Origin: Chitinophaga caseinilytica
GTDB taxonomy: Bacteria; Bacteroidota; Bacteroidia; Chitinophagales; Chitinophagaceae
Reading direction: 5' to 3'
DNA length: 64,000 nt
Assembly (NCBI RefSeq): GCF_038396765.1
Contig: NZ_CP150096.1
Location: forward strand, 3,083,001 to 3,147,000
Part shown: piece by piece, positions 9,201-17,786 of the stretch
How the letters are laid out: each line of letters starts with the position of its first letter
How positions within the stretch are numbered: the stretch's first letter is position 1
Translations under genes and position numbers: made by a program
The notes under the pieces: model-generated
Told to the model about the DNA's origin: nothing
Seen by the model: only the letters and a program-made list of their open reading frames with translations
Databases searched by the model: none

Positions 9201-9243
9201 AGATGGTCAGCAACATCGTCTTGAACGTCGTGTGTAGCATCAT
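6217..9243 (-). CDS. SusC/RagA-family TonB-dependent outer membrane transporter
   Basis: About 1008 residues from the ATG at 9243, which gives a clean signal peptide ending SYAQ; a longer in-frame extension to 9330 looks spurious. The order is signal peptide, carboxypeptidase-regulatory-like domain (FTGRVTDVGNLPLAGVSV), plug domain with VVVIGYGTARKKDVTG and AIYGSQASNGVLLMTTK, then a beta-barrel ending in LNVEF. It lacks the STN domain found in the other two SusC proteins here, so it is not expected to signal through FecR. Partner of the SusD gene directly downstream. Confidence 0.95.
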   Translation of the reverse strand: MMLHTTFKTMLLTIFTICLCAESYAQSFTGRVTDVGNLPLAGVSVRSSDGAKATQTNEKGEFTLQVKSGTVLRLTYVGFTPQDITYNGSPLRIIMERQAETIVTDVVVIGYGTARKKDVTGTTARANLTAFRESPNVNILQSLQGSVPGLNVGAVTTAGSSPSVSIRGRTSLSGTTSPLIVLDGIIFRGNLADINPADIASVDVLKDASATAIYGSQASNGVLLMTTKTGRAGKKPLISYNGALTLSQVSNRDMLPLDKEGYLQFVADRWINESRTGANLDAPNPSWDPLTRMSAESAKGFQAGVNTDWWQLLTNRNPLMQNHDVSVSGRSENTAYFFSLGYTNQENVIINDTYKRYSFRVNLESKVASWLKVGVQSSYGISDYSGVAPTLTTVIRNTPFLSAYDSTGKPLRLPDGSNLNPILQTQQNNLDKRYNLFGLMYADVTVPWVKGLNYRVNFGQNYVTAQQFNFDLYGANFTGSGSKMNSSEYNQTLDHIFNYRREFGDHGINATFVYGFEKRKFEQTNANASNFANPALGYHSLEAGQPSLQTVNSDAWKETSLYQMYRLIYSYKDRYVFTGTVRNDGFSGFGPGNKTGVFPSAALAWRITEEPWAKGKLGKIDDLKFRLSYGANGNRTVGRYQTLSRMNASIANGYLFGDGGLALQGQGIGSLANQGLKWETTKTLNFGLDFSLYSGRLSGEVNYYTANTSNLLYTVNIPSVNGQTSIPFNVGKLHNKGVELALNGTPVRNKNFSWDVNTSFSLNRNKVVSITGIDANKDGKEDDLVASKIFIGQPYGVAYDYNIIGMWQVADRNAGIIPGGFTYGTYKVEDINGDGSYTAAADRKILGYTDPSYRFSILNTLRYKAFEFKMFVNSIQGGKKYYYGQPGSTLPNPDNMQNRNFFKFDYWTPENPNARYRQIGYYSAALGETFSPYVQRSFVRLQDVTLSYSLPASITQKLNISRLSAYVNGKNLLTLSDWDGWDPESGTGLNLEAFPLLRSYTVGLNVEF

Positions 9244-9899
9244 CGTTAGGATTTTGATCGTTAAAAAAGTGGATGGGAACAGCAATACCCGGCCGCAGGG
9301 AGATTTCCATCTCCCCGGAAGCGAATCCATACTGTCATTTCAATCGATTGTATTTTGGGCCGTCAAAGCGGGCCGGACATAGTTCGGCTAAACATCATAA
9401 CGTAGTTTTAGATGATTTGGAATGTGTGGAATTCGGAAGCCCCGGCTTTGGTTTCGCCGGAAAGAATGCATTTAATTTCGGTTAATACTTGGTTCGATCC
9501 TGGTGTTCTCGCAAATGTTTGATGAAGTACGTGTGGCGCTTGCCCGGTTATTCGTCAGTTTTTCAAATCGTGGTTGCATTGTGCTGCCGGGCCGCTGAAA
9601 ACAATGATAGTAAAAAATATCATCCGGGCAATATGGCGAGTGGTTTAAATTATGGAGTTGTGAATAAACAATGCGGATTGATCAAAATTCAATCATAGCC
9701 GCGAAGGTAAGGTCGTCGACACACCGGCACAAAAATTTTTTTCCATCGCATTCACCCTTTTTAATACTTTCATTGACTTGTCGATAGAAGACCACACATG
9801 CATTGGCCGGAGGTAGTGGCCCGGTCGGTGTTACGAGTAACATGAGACAGAATTATAATATGCGATAGCATATGGATATATGCGTCTTGAGGAAATTTA
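9244..9899. other. Intergenic region between divergent loci
   Basis: About 650 bp between the start of the minus-strand SusC and the promoter of the sigma gene. The right half is AT-richer than the surroundings. I found no convincing gene, hairpin or repeat; the short open frames have poor composition. It must contain the promoter of the SusC/SusD pair, which I could not place with confidence. Confidence 0.5.
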
Positions 9900-9928
9900 T
9901 TTGTACGGATAACGCTGACCTAAGTTTG
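9900..9928 (+). promoter_or_regulatory. Candidate promoter of the sigma factor gene
   Basis: TTTG at 9900-9903, a 17-nt spacer, and TAAGTTTG at 9921-9928, an exact -7 consensus. Transcription would start within a few bases of the ATG at 9937, giving a leaderless or nearly leaderless message. The spacer is shorter than the usual 19-21 nt. Confidence 0.4.
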
Positions 9929-9936
9929 GGGTAAAT

Positions 9937-10500
9937 ATGGATCAACCAATTTCAGGAGAGAACACTGCGTTCGAAGAGTTGTTCCGGCAACATTTTGTAT
10001 CACTCTGCACGATAGCCTATTATGTGGTGGATGACAAAGATGCCGCACGGGACATTGTCCAGGATTTTTTCCTGGGGTTCTGGAGCAAACGCCAACAGAT
10101 CAAGCTCACGCATGACTTTAAACATTACGCCACGAAGGCGGTCCGCTACGCTTCCATCAACTATCTGAAGAAAACGGGAAGGGTCAAACTGGAAGAGCTG
10201 GAAGTGATGGACGGGCTGGCCATGCAGTTCACGACCGAAGACAAGGAAGTGCGCGAAACCCGGTACCGGGCGTTGTGGGAGGCATTGAACAGGATGCCGG
10301 AACAGCGGCGCAGGATATTCCTCATGAGCAACCAGGAAAAGATCAAGTATAAAGACATCGCGGAGCAGATGGGCATTTCCATCAATACCGTCAAAACACA
10401 TATCCGGCTTGCGCTCCTGTTTTTACGGGAAGAATGCAAATGGATGGTGAAGCCGGTGTCGCTACTGCTTTGCTGCCTTCAGTTGAACCTGTTATTCTAA
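9937..10500 (+). CDS. ECF RNA polymerase sigma factor (SusC/FecR type)
   Basis: 187 residues. Region 2 is FEELFRQHFVSLCTIAYYVV with DIVQDFFLGFW, and region 4 is PEQRRRIFLMSNQEKIKYKDIAEQMGISINTVKTHI, the helix-turn-helix that reads the -35 element. It belongs to the Bacteroidota class of ECF factors encoded next to FecR and SusC. The C-terminus is strongly hydrophobic (VSLLLCCLQLNLLF). It lies 16 bp before the FecR gene, which should hold it inactive until substrate binds the STN-carrying SusC two genes on. Confidence 0.95.
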   Translation: MDQPISGENTAFEELFRQHFVSLCTIAYYVVDDKDAARDIVQDFFLGFWSKRQQIKLTHDFKHYATKAVRYASINYLKKTGRVKLEELEVMDGLAMQFTTEDKEVRETRYRALWEALNRMPEQRRRIFLMSNQEKIKYKDIAEQMGISINTVKTHIRLALLFLREECKWMVKPVSLLLCCLQLNLLF

Positions 10501-10516
10501 CCTTCAAACTGATCTT

Positions 10517-11638
10517 ATGCCACAATCACCCGATCATACCGGAATCGACTGGAACAAAATACTGGAATCGTTAGAAGAAGCTAAAATCACCCACGATATG
10601 ACGAAAGAAGAGTTCTCTGCCCTGGCTACCGCCCGTGAAGCACGTGCCCTGCTGGCTGCGCAGGAATTCGACGAAGACGGTGGCTGGCGGGAATTCACGG
10701 CCCTGCGCGAAAAACGCAGGAAGTTCCGGCTGCGCATCGTCCGCCTCGCCGTAGCGGCCGGCCTTGCGCTGGCCATCGGCGCCGGCCTCTGGCTATTCAC
10801 ACCCTCCGGCAATACGCTGCATACCGCAGATTCCGCCGGCCCCGGTAAAGTACGCCTGCGCACCGCCGACGGCCGCATCCTGGAACTGGACCGCGGCGCC
10901 GGCACCATCCAGGATAATGATATTGCCCGGATCCAGGCTGCCGGCGACTCGCTCGTTTACACCGCCGGCAACACCGGCAGTGAAGGCGCAAAAATGGATA
11001 CGCTCGAAATACCCGCCGGCATGCCGTTCCGGTTGCTGCTGGCCGACGGTACCAAAGTTTGGCTGAACGCAACCTCGAAGTTGATCTACCCGGCAGCTTT
11101 CCATGGCGAGGCGCGGGAAGTTTACCTGGAAGGGGAGGGCTATTTCGAAGTGGCGCAGAACGCAAGGCAACCCTTCCGCGTGCATAGCGGCAAGACCATT
11201 ACCACCGTGCTCGGCACGGCTTTCAATATCCGCGCCTACAGCGCGTCGGTGATCACCACCCTCAGCAGCGGCAAGGTGAAGGTAACGGCCGGAGCGGCTG
11301 TAGTGACGCTGCTGCCCGACGAACAATCGACGTTCGACCCGGAAAGCGGCCGCCTCGACAAGGCGCCCGCCATTGCGGCAGACATGACGGCCTGGGTGCA
11401 GGGTAACCTTTATTTCGACAGTGCGCCTCTGGCAGATATCACCGAAAGCCTCGGGCGGTATTACGGGCTCGATTTCTCTTTCGATGACGCTGCCACAAGC
11501 CAGCTGCGTTTCACATTGGACATGCCGCGCCCCGCCACCATCGAGGAAGCCCTGGCACAACTGAAAGCCAGCCGCACAGACCTCCATTTCCAGATAAACG
11601 GGAAGGTCGTCACCGTTTCCCGGCGCCTGCAACCATAA
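10517..11638 (+). CDS. FecR-family anti-sigma factor
   Basis: 373 residues with one transmembrane helix at about 74-93 (VRLAVAAGLALAIGAGLWLF). The N-terminal cytoplasmic part should bind the sigma factor. The periplasmic part holds the FecR domain (LLADGTKVWLNATSKLIYP, then EVYLEGEGYFEV, and TVLGTAFNIRAY) and ends in a DUF4974-like domain (ITESLGRYYGLDFSF). Directly follows the sigma gene and precedes the STN-bearing SusC gene, the standard trans-envelope signalling order. Confidence 0.95.
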   Translation: MPQSPDHTGIDWNKILESLEEAKITHDMTKEEFSALATAREARALLAAQEFDEDGGWREFTALREKRRKFRLRIVRLAVAAGLALAIGAGLWLFTPSGNTLHTADSAGPGKVRLRTADGRILELDRGAGTIQDNDIARIQAAGDSLVYTAGNTGSEGAKMDTLEIPAGMPFRLLLADGTKVWLNATSKLIYPAAFHGEAREVYLEGEGYFEVAQNARQPFRVHSGKTITTVLGTAFNIRAYSASVITTLSSGKVKVTAGAAVVTLLPDEQSTFDPESGRLDKAPAIAADMTAWVQGNLYFDSAPLADITESLGRYYGLDFSFDDAATSQLRFTLDMPRPATIEEALAQLKASRTDLHFQINGKVVTVSRRLQP

Positions 11639-11704
11639 AAAAAACAGCGCAACCAACCATCATCCGCCCCGGCGGCATCCGTTCAACTTTAATATCTTAT
11701 CCAT

Positions 11705-14700
11705 ATGAGCAACAAATCGGGCCCATCCTTCCTCCGGAAGGTTGCAGGAGTGTTTTGTATCCTGCCGTCCCTTATCCTGCTGATTACATGCATCCTGTTC
11801 GCCGGCCCGGCCAGCGCACAGGACGAAGCCGCCATCCTTTCGACGAAAGTGACCTACGAGGCCAACAAGTTGCCGCTGGGCAAAGTGCTCAAAGACCTCC
11901 GGCAGCAGCTGCGGTTACGGTTTACTTTCAACGAGGAGCATATCCGCAGGCAGCCAGCCATCACCATCAAGGCACAGGGGATGAAGCTGGGCGCGTTCCT
12001 GGACGAGTTGCTCAGGCCGACCGACCTTGCTTATGCGGTAGACATGGGGACGGTGATCATCATGAAAAAGGCGCCAGTCGCTTCCACGAACGTTGCGCCG
12101 GCCTCCACCGAGCTGCACCAGGTATTGCGCGGGCGGGTGGTGAGCGCATCCGGCGAACCGCTGGAGGGTGTCAGCATCCGCGCCCAGGAATCCGGCCAGA
12201 TGACCGTTACCCAGGCAGACGGGATGTTCATGATGCTCCCGCGCGTGGGGGAGCAGCTCCGGCTCAGCCGCCTCGGGATGAAACCGCTGGTTTATAAAGT
12301 GAAGGCAGATTTTTCGGAACTGGTCTTTCTGCAGATGGATACCGTTATACAGGCCATCCAGGAAGTGGTGGTGAACGGCTATCAGAAGATCGATCCGCGA
12401 CTGGCGACCGGTTCGGTATTGAAGCTCTCCGCCGCGGAAGTGCTCCAGCCGGGCGTGGCCACCATCGACAAGATGCTGCAGGGTAAAGTGCCGGGCCTCA
12501 TGATCATCAATACTTCCGGCGGCGTCAACGCCGCGCCGAAAATGCGGATGCGCGGTACTTCCACGCTGCTGGGCAACGCTTCGCCGCTGTGGGTGATCGA
12601 CGGGATGATCCGCCCCGATCCTGTCAACGTTTCATCGGCCGTCCTCAATAACATCATCAACGGCGAGTCCCGGGCTAACTTCGAACTGATGGGCAATGCC
12701 ATCAGCGGTGTGAACCCATACGATATCGAAAGCCTCACCTTCCTCCGCGACGCTGCGGCCACCGCCATCTACGGCACCCGCGCGGCCAACGGCGTGATCG
12801 TCATCACCACCAAAAGAGGGAAGGAAGGCCCCGTCCGCATTTCCTACAACACCGATTTTTCTTTCCAGGCACGCCCTTCCTATAACCAGCTCCATCTCAT
12901 GAATTCCAAAGAAAGGATCGAGTTTTCACGCCAGCTGCAGGAAGACCATGTGGTGATGCACTATTTTGGCGTAGGGCTCGACGAAAAACTTTCCTACGAA
13001 GGGAAATTACGGGAAATGTATGCCGGCAATATCACGGAAGACGAGTTTCACCGGCAGGTATCCATCATGGAAACCCGCAATACCGATTGGTTCAAACTGC
13101 TGTTCCGGAACGCGTTCAGCATGAAACATTCCGTGGGGATCAGCGGCGGCAGCAACAAAACTACTTATTACGCTTCGCTCATGTATGCCGACAATAAAGG
13201 CGCATCCCGCGAAGACGGACTGAAATCATATGCCGCCACCTTCAACCTCCGGACCCAGATCGGGAAACGGCTGACGGTCGACATGTCGTTGCAAAGCAAT
13301 CACCGGAAGTCGAGCGCATATTACGAAGGTGTCAACCCGCTCCAGTACGCGCTGCAAACCAGCCGCATCTTCGACCCCGGCGATTACATCGCCATGCAGA
13401 ACGCCGTGCTGGGCTGGGCGGCGCCGACAGATCTGGAGACGAAGCGCCCGCCTTATACGCTCAATATCCTCAACGAAATCGAACATTCGAAAAATACCTC
13501 GTCCAGCCGCTCTTCCAGCCTGAACGTGTCGCTGGATTACAAGATCGCTAACGGACTTTATTTCCGCAATAATTCCAGCTATATCATCGACGCTTCCGAC
13601 GGATTGGCTTACGCCGATTACTACACTTTCGAGGCTTCGAAGCTCAGGGGCTGGGACCTGGCCTGGACGCCGACGCCTGCCGTGGTGAAGCTGTCGCCGC
13701 TGCCCGCAGGCGGTATCGCCAGCCTGAACGCGTTCAGTAAATCCGCGTTCGGGATCCGTAACAGCATCGATTACAGTACCGGTGTGTACGACAACCGCGA
13801 CCAGTTCAACGTTACCCTGGGGAACGAGGTCAGGAGCGAAGTGGGTTACGGGACCAGCAGCATTACGCCCGGTTATTTCCCTGATCGGGGCGATATTTTT
13901 TCTCCGTCGGACCAGGGCCTCCGGACGCTGAGCCTGCAAGCCGTCAACCGCAGGAAAGACAACACGGTTTCAGGTTACGCCACCATGGCGTACAGCCTGA
14001 AAAACCGCTACATCTTCAGTACCACGGTGCGGGCAGACGGCTCCAACCGCTTCGGGCGGACGGCCAACACCAACTTCCGGCCGAACTACAGCGTTTCCGG
14101 CCGGTGGAACGCCGCCATGGAGCCCTGGTTCCCGAAGGGCAATTTCCTCACCGATTGGCAGGTGCGCGCTTCTTTCGGCACGCAGGGCAATGTGGTGACG
14201 GAAGTAGGCCCGAACCTCATCGCCGGCTACAGCTCCAATAAAACCAATCCCATCACGGGACTGCCTTATCTCTCCATCAAATCCATGCCGTACCCCGACC
14301 TCCGGTGGGAGAAAACCTACCAGTGGAACCTCGGCACCAACGTCGGACTCTTCAACAGCCGGCTGCTGGTGAACCTGGACTATTATTCCAAAAAATCGGT
14401 GGACGTGATCGATATGCTGCCCATACCTTTCGAATACGGGATGGACTTTATGTACCGCAATGGCAGCACCTTGTATAACGAAGGGCTGGAATTGTCTATC
14501 ATGGCGCACCTGATCAGGAAGAAGCACACGGCGCTTTCCCTGAACTTCAATACCAGTAAAAACCTCAACAGGGTTTCCGACCAGCTGATCGTTCAGAACT
14601 ACAGCGCCTTCTTTACCGGAAGCGGCGGATTGCCCGGCAAGGCCATCAGCGGTATTTACTCCTATATTTTCAAGGGGCTCGACAACAAGAAAGGCCTGCC

Positions 14701-15358
14701 TGAATTCGACAAGCTGGACAAGACCGAAAGGACCTCCGATCCCAATGCGTTCCTGGTATATTCCGGGCAACTGGAACCGAAGATGACGATGAGCCTGTCG
14801 CCCGTATTTACGTATAAATCCTTTTCATTTTCGTCTGCCATGCTGCTCAGCCTTGGTAGCGTAAAACGGCTGAACCCGCTGTATTACCGTCATGGTGCCA
14901 GCAACAACGCGCCGGGGCCTTATGCCAATATGAACCGCGAATACCTCAACCGCTGGCGAAAACCCGGAGATGAACTGCGGACAGACATTCCCGCGTTCGT
15001 AGATGGCACTTCGGACCTGAAGCTAATAGACATCCCCTACACTTCCAACAGCCGAGCCGCTGCCGGCCAGATCATGAACATCCAGGAAAACCCGCTGACG
15101 GCCTACGGTTTATCCGACCGGATGACGGTGAAGAACAATTACCTGCGTTGCAGCAACATCAACATGATGTATTCGGTGCCCCCCAGGTGGCTCGCCGGCT
15201 CGGGCATCAGGGGGCTCAATGTCGGGCTTTCCGTCAACAACGTTTTTACGATCGCCAATTCCAGTCTCAAGGGGCAGGACCCGGAAATCGACGGGGTGGG
15301 AACGTCTGCGTTGCCATTGACCCGCCAGTTCGCCGGGACCCTGAGCGCCACCTTCTAG
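11705..15358 (+). CDS. SusC-family TonB-dependent transporter with STN signalling domain
   Basis: 1217 residues: N-terminal signal anchor, an STN (secretin/TonB N-terminal) domain at about 45-120 (NKLPLGKVLKDLRQQLRLRF through MGTVIIMKK), a regulatory-like beta domain at 140-210 (LRGRVVSASGEPLEGVSI), a plug with AIYGTRAANGVIVITTK, and a barrel ending in LSATF. The STN domain is the piece that contacts FecR, so this transporter probably senses its own substrate and induces the locus. Longer than the typical SusC of about 1000 residues because of the STN part. The SusD partner follows after 25 bp. Confidence 0.95.
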   Translation: MSNKSGPSFLRKVAGVFCILPSLILLITCILFAGPASAQDEAAILSTKVTYEANKLPLGKVLKDLRQQLRLRFTFNEEHIRRQPAITIKAQGMKLGAFLDELLRPTDLAYAVDMGTVIIMKKAPVASTNVAPASTELHQVLRGRVVSASGEPLEGVSIRAQESGQMTVTQADGMFMMLPRVGEQLRLSRLGMKPLVYKVKADFSELVFLQMDTVIQAIQEVVVNGYQKIDPRLATGSVLKLSAAEVLQPGVATIDKMLQGKVPGLMIINTSGGVNAAPKMRMRGTSTLLGNASPLWVIDGMIRPDPVNVSSAVLNNIINGESRANFELMGNAISGVNPYDIESLTFLRDAAATAIYGTRAANGVIVITTKRGKEGPVRISYNTDFSFQARPSYNQLHLMNSKERIEFSRQLQEDHVVMHYFGVGLDEKLSYEGKLREMYAGNITEDEFHRQVSIMETRNTDWFKLLFRNAFSMKHSVGISGGSNKTTYYASLMYADNKGASREDGLKSYAATFNLRTQIGKRLTVDMSLQSNHRKSSAYYEGVNPLQYALQTSRIFDPGDYIAMQNAVLGWAAPTDLETKRPPYTLNILNEIEHSKNTSSSRSSSLNVSLDYKIANGLYFRNNSSYIIDASDGLAYADYYTFEASKLRGWDLAWTPTPAVVKLSPLPAGGIASLNAFSKSAFGIRNSIDYSTGVYDNRDQFNVTLGNEVRSEVGYGTSSITPGYFPDRGDIFSPSDQGLRTLSLQAVNRRKDNTVSGYATMAYSLKNRYIFSTTVRADGSNRFGRTANTNFRPNYSVSGRWNAAMEPWFPKGNFLTDWQVRASFGTQGNVVTEVGPNLIAGYSSNKTNPITGLPYLSIKSMPYPDLRWEKTYQWNLGTNVGLFNSRLLVNLDYYSKKSVDVIDMLPIPFEYGMDFMYRNGSTLYNEGLELSIMAHLIRKKHTALSLNFNTSKNLNRVSDQLIVQNYSAFFTGSGGLPGKAISGIYSYIFKGLDNKKGLPEFDKLDKTERTSDPNAFLVYSGQLEPKMTMSLSPVFTYKSFSFSSAMLLSLGSVKRLNPLYYRHGASNNAPGPYANMNREYLNRWRKPGDELRTDIPAFVDGTSDLKLIDIPYTSNSRAAAGQIMNIQENPLTAYGLSDRMTVKNNYLRCSNINMMYSVPPRWLAGSGIRGLNVGLSVNNVFTIANSSLKGQDPEIDGVGTSALPLTRQFAGTLSATF

Positions 15359-15383
15359 CCCATCACCTTTTCAACGTAAGCGC

Positions 15384-16889
15384 ATGAAAAAATTAATCGT
15401 CATATTGATCGCCGCATGTAGCCTGGCCTCCTGCAAAAAGTTCCTGGAAGAATATTCTCCTTCCGACGTAACGCCCAAATCCACGGCGGATTTCAACGAA
15501 ATCCTCTTTTCGGACGGCTATCCCGATGCGAGAAAAGAGCTGCATCCCTGGCTGATGTACATGGAAGATGATATCCAGTTTTATATCAGCCCCGCCAATA
15601 TCATCGACGCGCCGACTTACTATTCGGCCATCCGCGGCGCCTACGAATGGCAAGCCGTGCAGGGGCGCGACGGGTCGGGCGCTTCCCCGGAATACTTCAA
15701 CGCCTGGGGCAATTATTACAAACTGCTGCTCGGCGTAAACGTAGTATTGCAGAATGTTGACCGGTCGACCGGCGACCCGGTGCTGAAAGACCAGGTGAAA
15801 GGGGAAGCCTACGCACTGCGGGCCTATTACCATTTTAAACTGGTGAACATCTACGCAAGGCCGTATAACGATTCCACCACCACGCCCGACAAACTGGCCG
15901 GCGTCCCGCTCCGTACGAACGGCGACCTGTCTGACCAGTACATGACCCGTAACACCGTGAAGGAAGTCTATGACCAGATCACCAGTGATCTGGACAGTTC
16001 CATCCTGTTACTGGAAAGATCGCGGAAAACGGACGATGTATTCCGTATATCGCACGTAGCGGCGCATTTGCTGGCGAGCCGGGTTTATCTCTATATGGAA
16101 GATTGGCGACGCTGCATCCAACACGCCGATGCCGTGCTCCATCAACATCCCCAGCTGATGAACTATATGGATTGGACCGGGGTGACGCCCGACTTCGACA
16201 ATTCCTTCATTGGGCCGGAAAATGTGGAATCGGTGTGGTGTTACGGATCCGCCGAGGAATATTATCCGATGAACGAAGCTGGTTTCGGGATGTGCTTTGA
16301 AGTGTCCAGGGAACTGGTCAGCTGCTTCGAAGACAACGACCTCCGGAAAGCGAACGGTATTTTTGAGGTGCCCGCGGAATACAAACCTTTCATCGGGCTG
16401 GACTACTTCCAGAACAAACGCATGTACCCGAGCTCTGCGAGCGAGTACCTCCTGATCAATAACTCATGGCGCAGCTCAGAGGCTTACCTGAACCGGGCCG
16501 AGGCGTACATCCAGTTGTACCGTACAAAAGGCGACGCCGCCGCGGCCAGCGAGGCGCTCAAAAGCCTCAATACGCTTCGCGCGCAAAGATTCGCTCCCGC
16601 CGATTTTCAGGCCTGGACGCTGAAGCCGGCCGATATCCTCCTGCAAATGTGCCGCGATGAGCGCCGCCGCGAATTGTATTTCGAGGAAGGGCATCGCTGG
16701 TTCGACCTGAAACGGTATGGAATGCCCGCGATCCGGCACGTATACCATCCCGATCTGTCGACCACCCAGATATTCACCTTGCAGAAGCGGGACGCCCAGT
16801 ACGTGGTGCCCATCCCGGAAGTCGTGCTGACCAGGAACCCGGCGCTCGTGAGGGACCCGCTGATCCCCGGCACCCGTCAACCCGACTGA
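15384..16889 (+). CDS. SusD/RagB-family lipoprotein
   Basis: 501 residues with a lipoprotein signal (lipobox LASCKK at about 12-17). Typical SusD features: EYSPSDVTPKSTADFNEILF near the start, AYALRAYYHFKLVNIYARPY in the helical half, and at the C-terminus RDERRRELYFEEGHRWFDLKRYG and TQIFTLQKRD. Surface-exposed binding partner of the preceding SusC. Second gene of the import pair in the sigma/FecR-controlled operon. Confidence 0.95.
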   Translation: MKKLIVILIAACSLASCKKFLEEYSPSDVTPKSTADFNEILFSDGYPDARKELHPWLMYMEDDIQFYISPANIIDAPTYYSAIRGAYEWQAVQGRDGSGASPEYFNAWGNYYKLLLGVNVVLQNVDRSTGDPVLKDQVKGEAYALRAYYHFKLVNIYARPYNDSTTTPDKLAGVPLRTNGDLSDQYMTRNTVKEVYDQITSDLDSSILLLERSRKTDDVFRISHVAAHLLASRVYLYMEDWRRCIQHADAVLHQHPQLMNYMDWTGVTPDFDNSFIGPENVESVWCYGSAEEYYPMNEAGFGMCFEVSRELVSCFEDNDLRKANGIFEVPAEYKPFIGLDYFQNKRMYPSSASEYLLINNSWRSSEAYLNRAEAYIQLYRTKGDAAAASEALKSLNTLRAQRFAPADFQAWTLKPADILLQMCRDERRRELYFEEGHRWFDLKRYGMPAIRHVYHPDLSTTQIFTLQKRDAQYVVPIPEVVLTRNPALVRDPLIPGTRQPD

Positions 16890-16917
16890 TCCATCATCCT
16901 CCAAGAAAAAAATCAAC

Positions 16918-17736
16918 ATGAAATCATATTTCATCCCGGTACTGGCGCTCGTTTTGATGGCTTGCAAGAAGGAAGCCCCGCTGACGGCGAGCCCCGTCAA
17001 AAAGTTCTACACGCTGCCACAGGGCAATGCTCCGGCAGACAAAGACATCCTGGACATTCACGGCAAATTCGGTACCTACATCCTGTACCGCTTTTCGCAG
17101 GACGATTACGCCTACAATTATTACAACGAGCTAAAAGACAGCGCATTCAACGCCAACCCCGCGTACATCGATACCGCGCTGGGTTTTTTCCGCCACCAGC
17201 TGATGGACCTGTACCCGGAAAAATTCCTCCGGAAAACGATGCCGTTCAAAGTGTTGCTGGCGGCTTACATCGGTACCGGAACCGCGCGCTCGGCCACGGG
17301 CTTCGCCACTACCCAGAGCATGCTCGCCATCGGCTGGGCAGACAGCACGCTGCTGCAAAAAACGCCTGCTGAATTGAGGAAGATACGCAGCCTGATGCAC
17401 CGGTTTTACTGGGAACGCGCTTACCGCACCGAGAGTTTCGTTTTGCCGCCGGCTTTCCTGGCCACGGCACCCGATTACCAGAAGATCAATGTCAACAACA
17501 GGTATTCCGAAGGCATTGTGGCTGACGGGTACTACAGCCTCAACCTCAATGCAGGACAGGATTTTGTGGCCTACATCGAGCTCATCACCGGGAAAACGAC
17601 CGCTGAACTGGAAGCCGGCCTGTTCCAACCCGGCATCGATACCAAAGGGCTCATCCGGAAGCGCTACCAGATCATCGTGGATTATTACAAACAGGAATTC
17701 GGGATAGACCTTCAGGCGATCGGGCAAAGGCCCTGA
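16918..17736 (+). CDS. Lipoprotein resembling substrate-import zinc metallohydrolases, HExxH lost
   Basis: 272 residues with a lipobox-like VLMACKK at 12-18. The overall layout resembles the SusC/SusD-associated zinc metallohydrolase lipoproteins (TIGR04549 type): a helix expected to carry HExxH, then YSEGIVADGYYS, then a DF-containing helix and a C-terminal KRYQIIVDYYKQEFGIDL. At the expected catalytic site it has H161-R-F-Y-W165, with Glu changed to Arg and the second His to Trp. The later EDFAE-like site reads Q214-D-F-V-A. If the family assignment is right, it is a non-catalytic member, perhaps a binding lipoprotein. Sits 28 bp after susD. Confidence 0.6.
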   Translation: MKSYFIPVLALVLMACKKEAPLTASPVKKFYTLPQGNAPADKDILDIHGKFGTYILYRFSQDDYAYNYYNELKDSAFNANPAYIDTALGFFRHQLMDLYPEKFLRKTMPFKVLLAAYIGTGTARSATGFATTQSMLAIGWADSTLLQKTPAELRKIRSLMHRFYWERAYRTESFVLPPAFLATAPDYQKINVNNRYSEGIVADGYYSLNLNAGQDFVAYIELITGKTTAELEAGLFQPGIDTKGLIRKRYQIIVDYYKQEFGIDLQAIGQRP

Positions 17737-17786
17737 CGCAACGTCTCCCGCACCAGCACCGTAACGATCATCCTGAAATACAGATT

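Noticed and set aside
9489..9698. A 69-codon open frame between the two SusC loci
   Set aside because: Composition is not protein-like and there is no promoter match; treated as intergenic.
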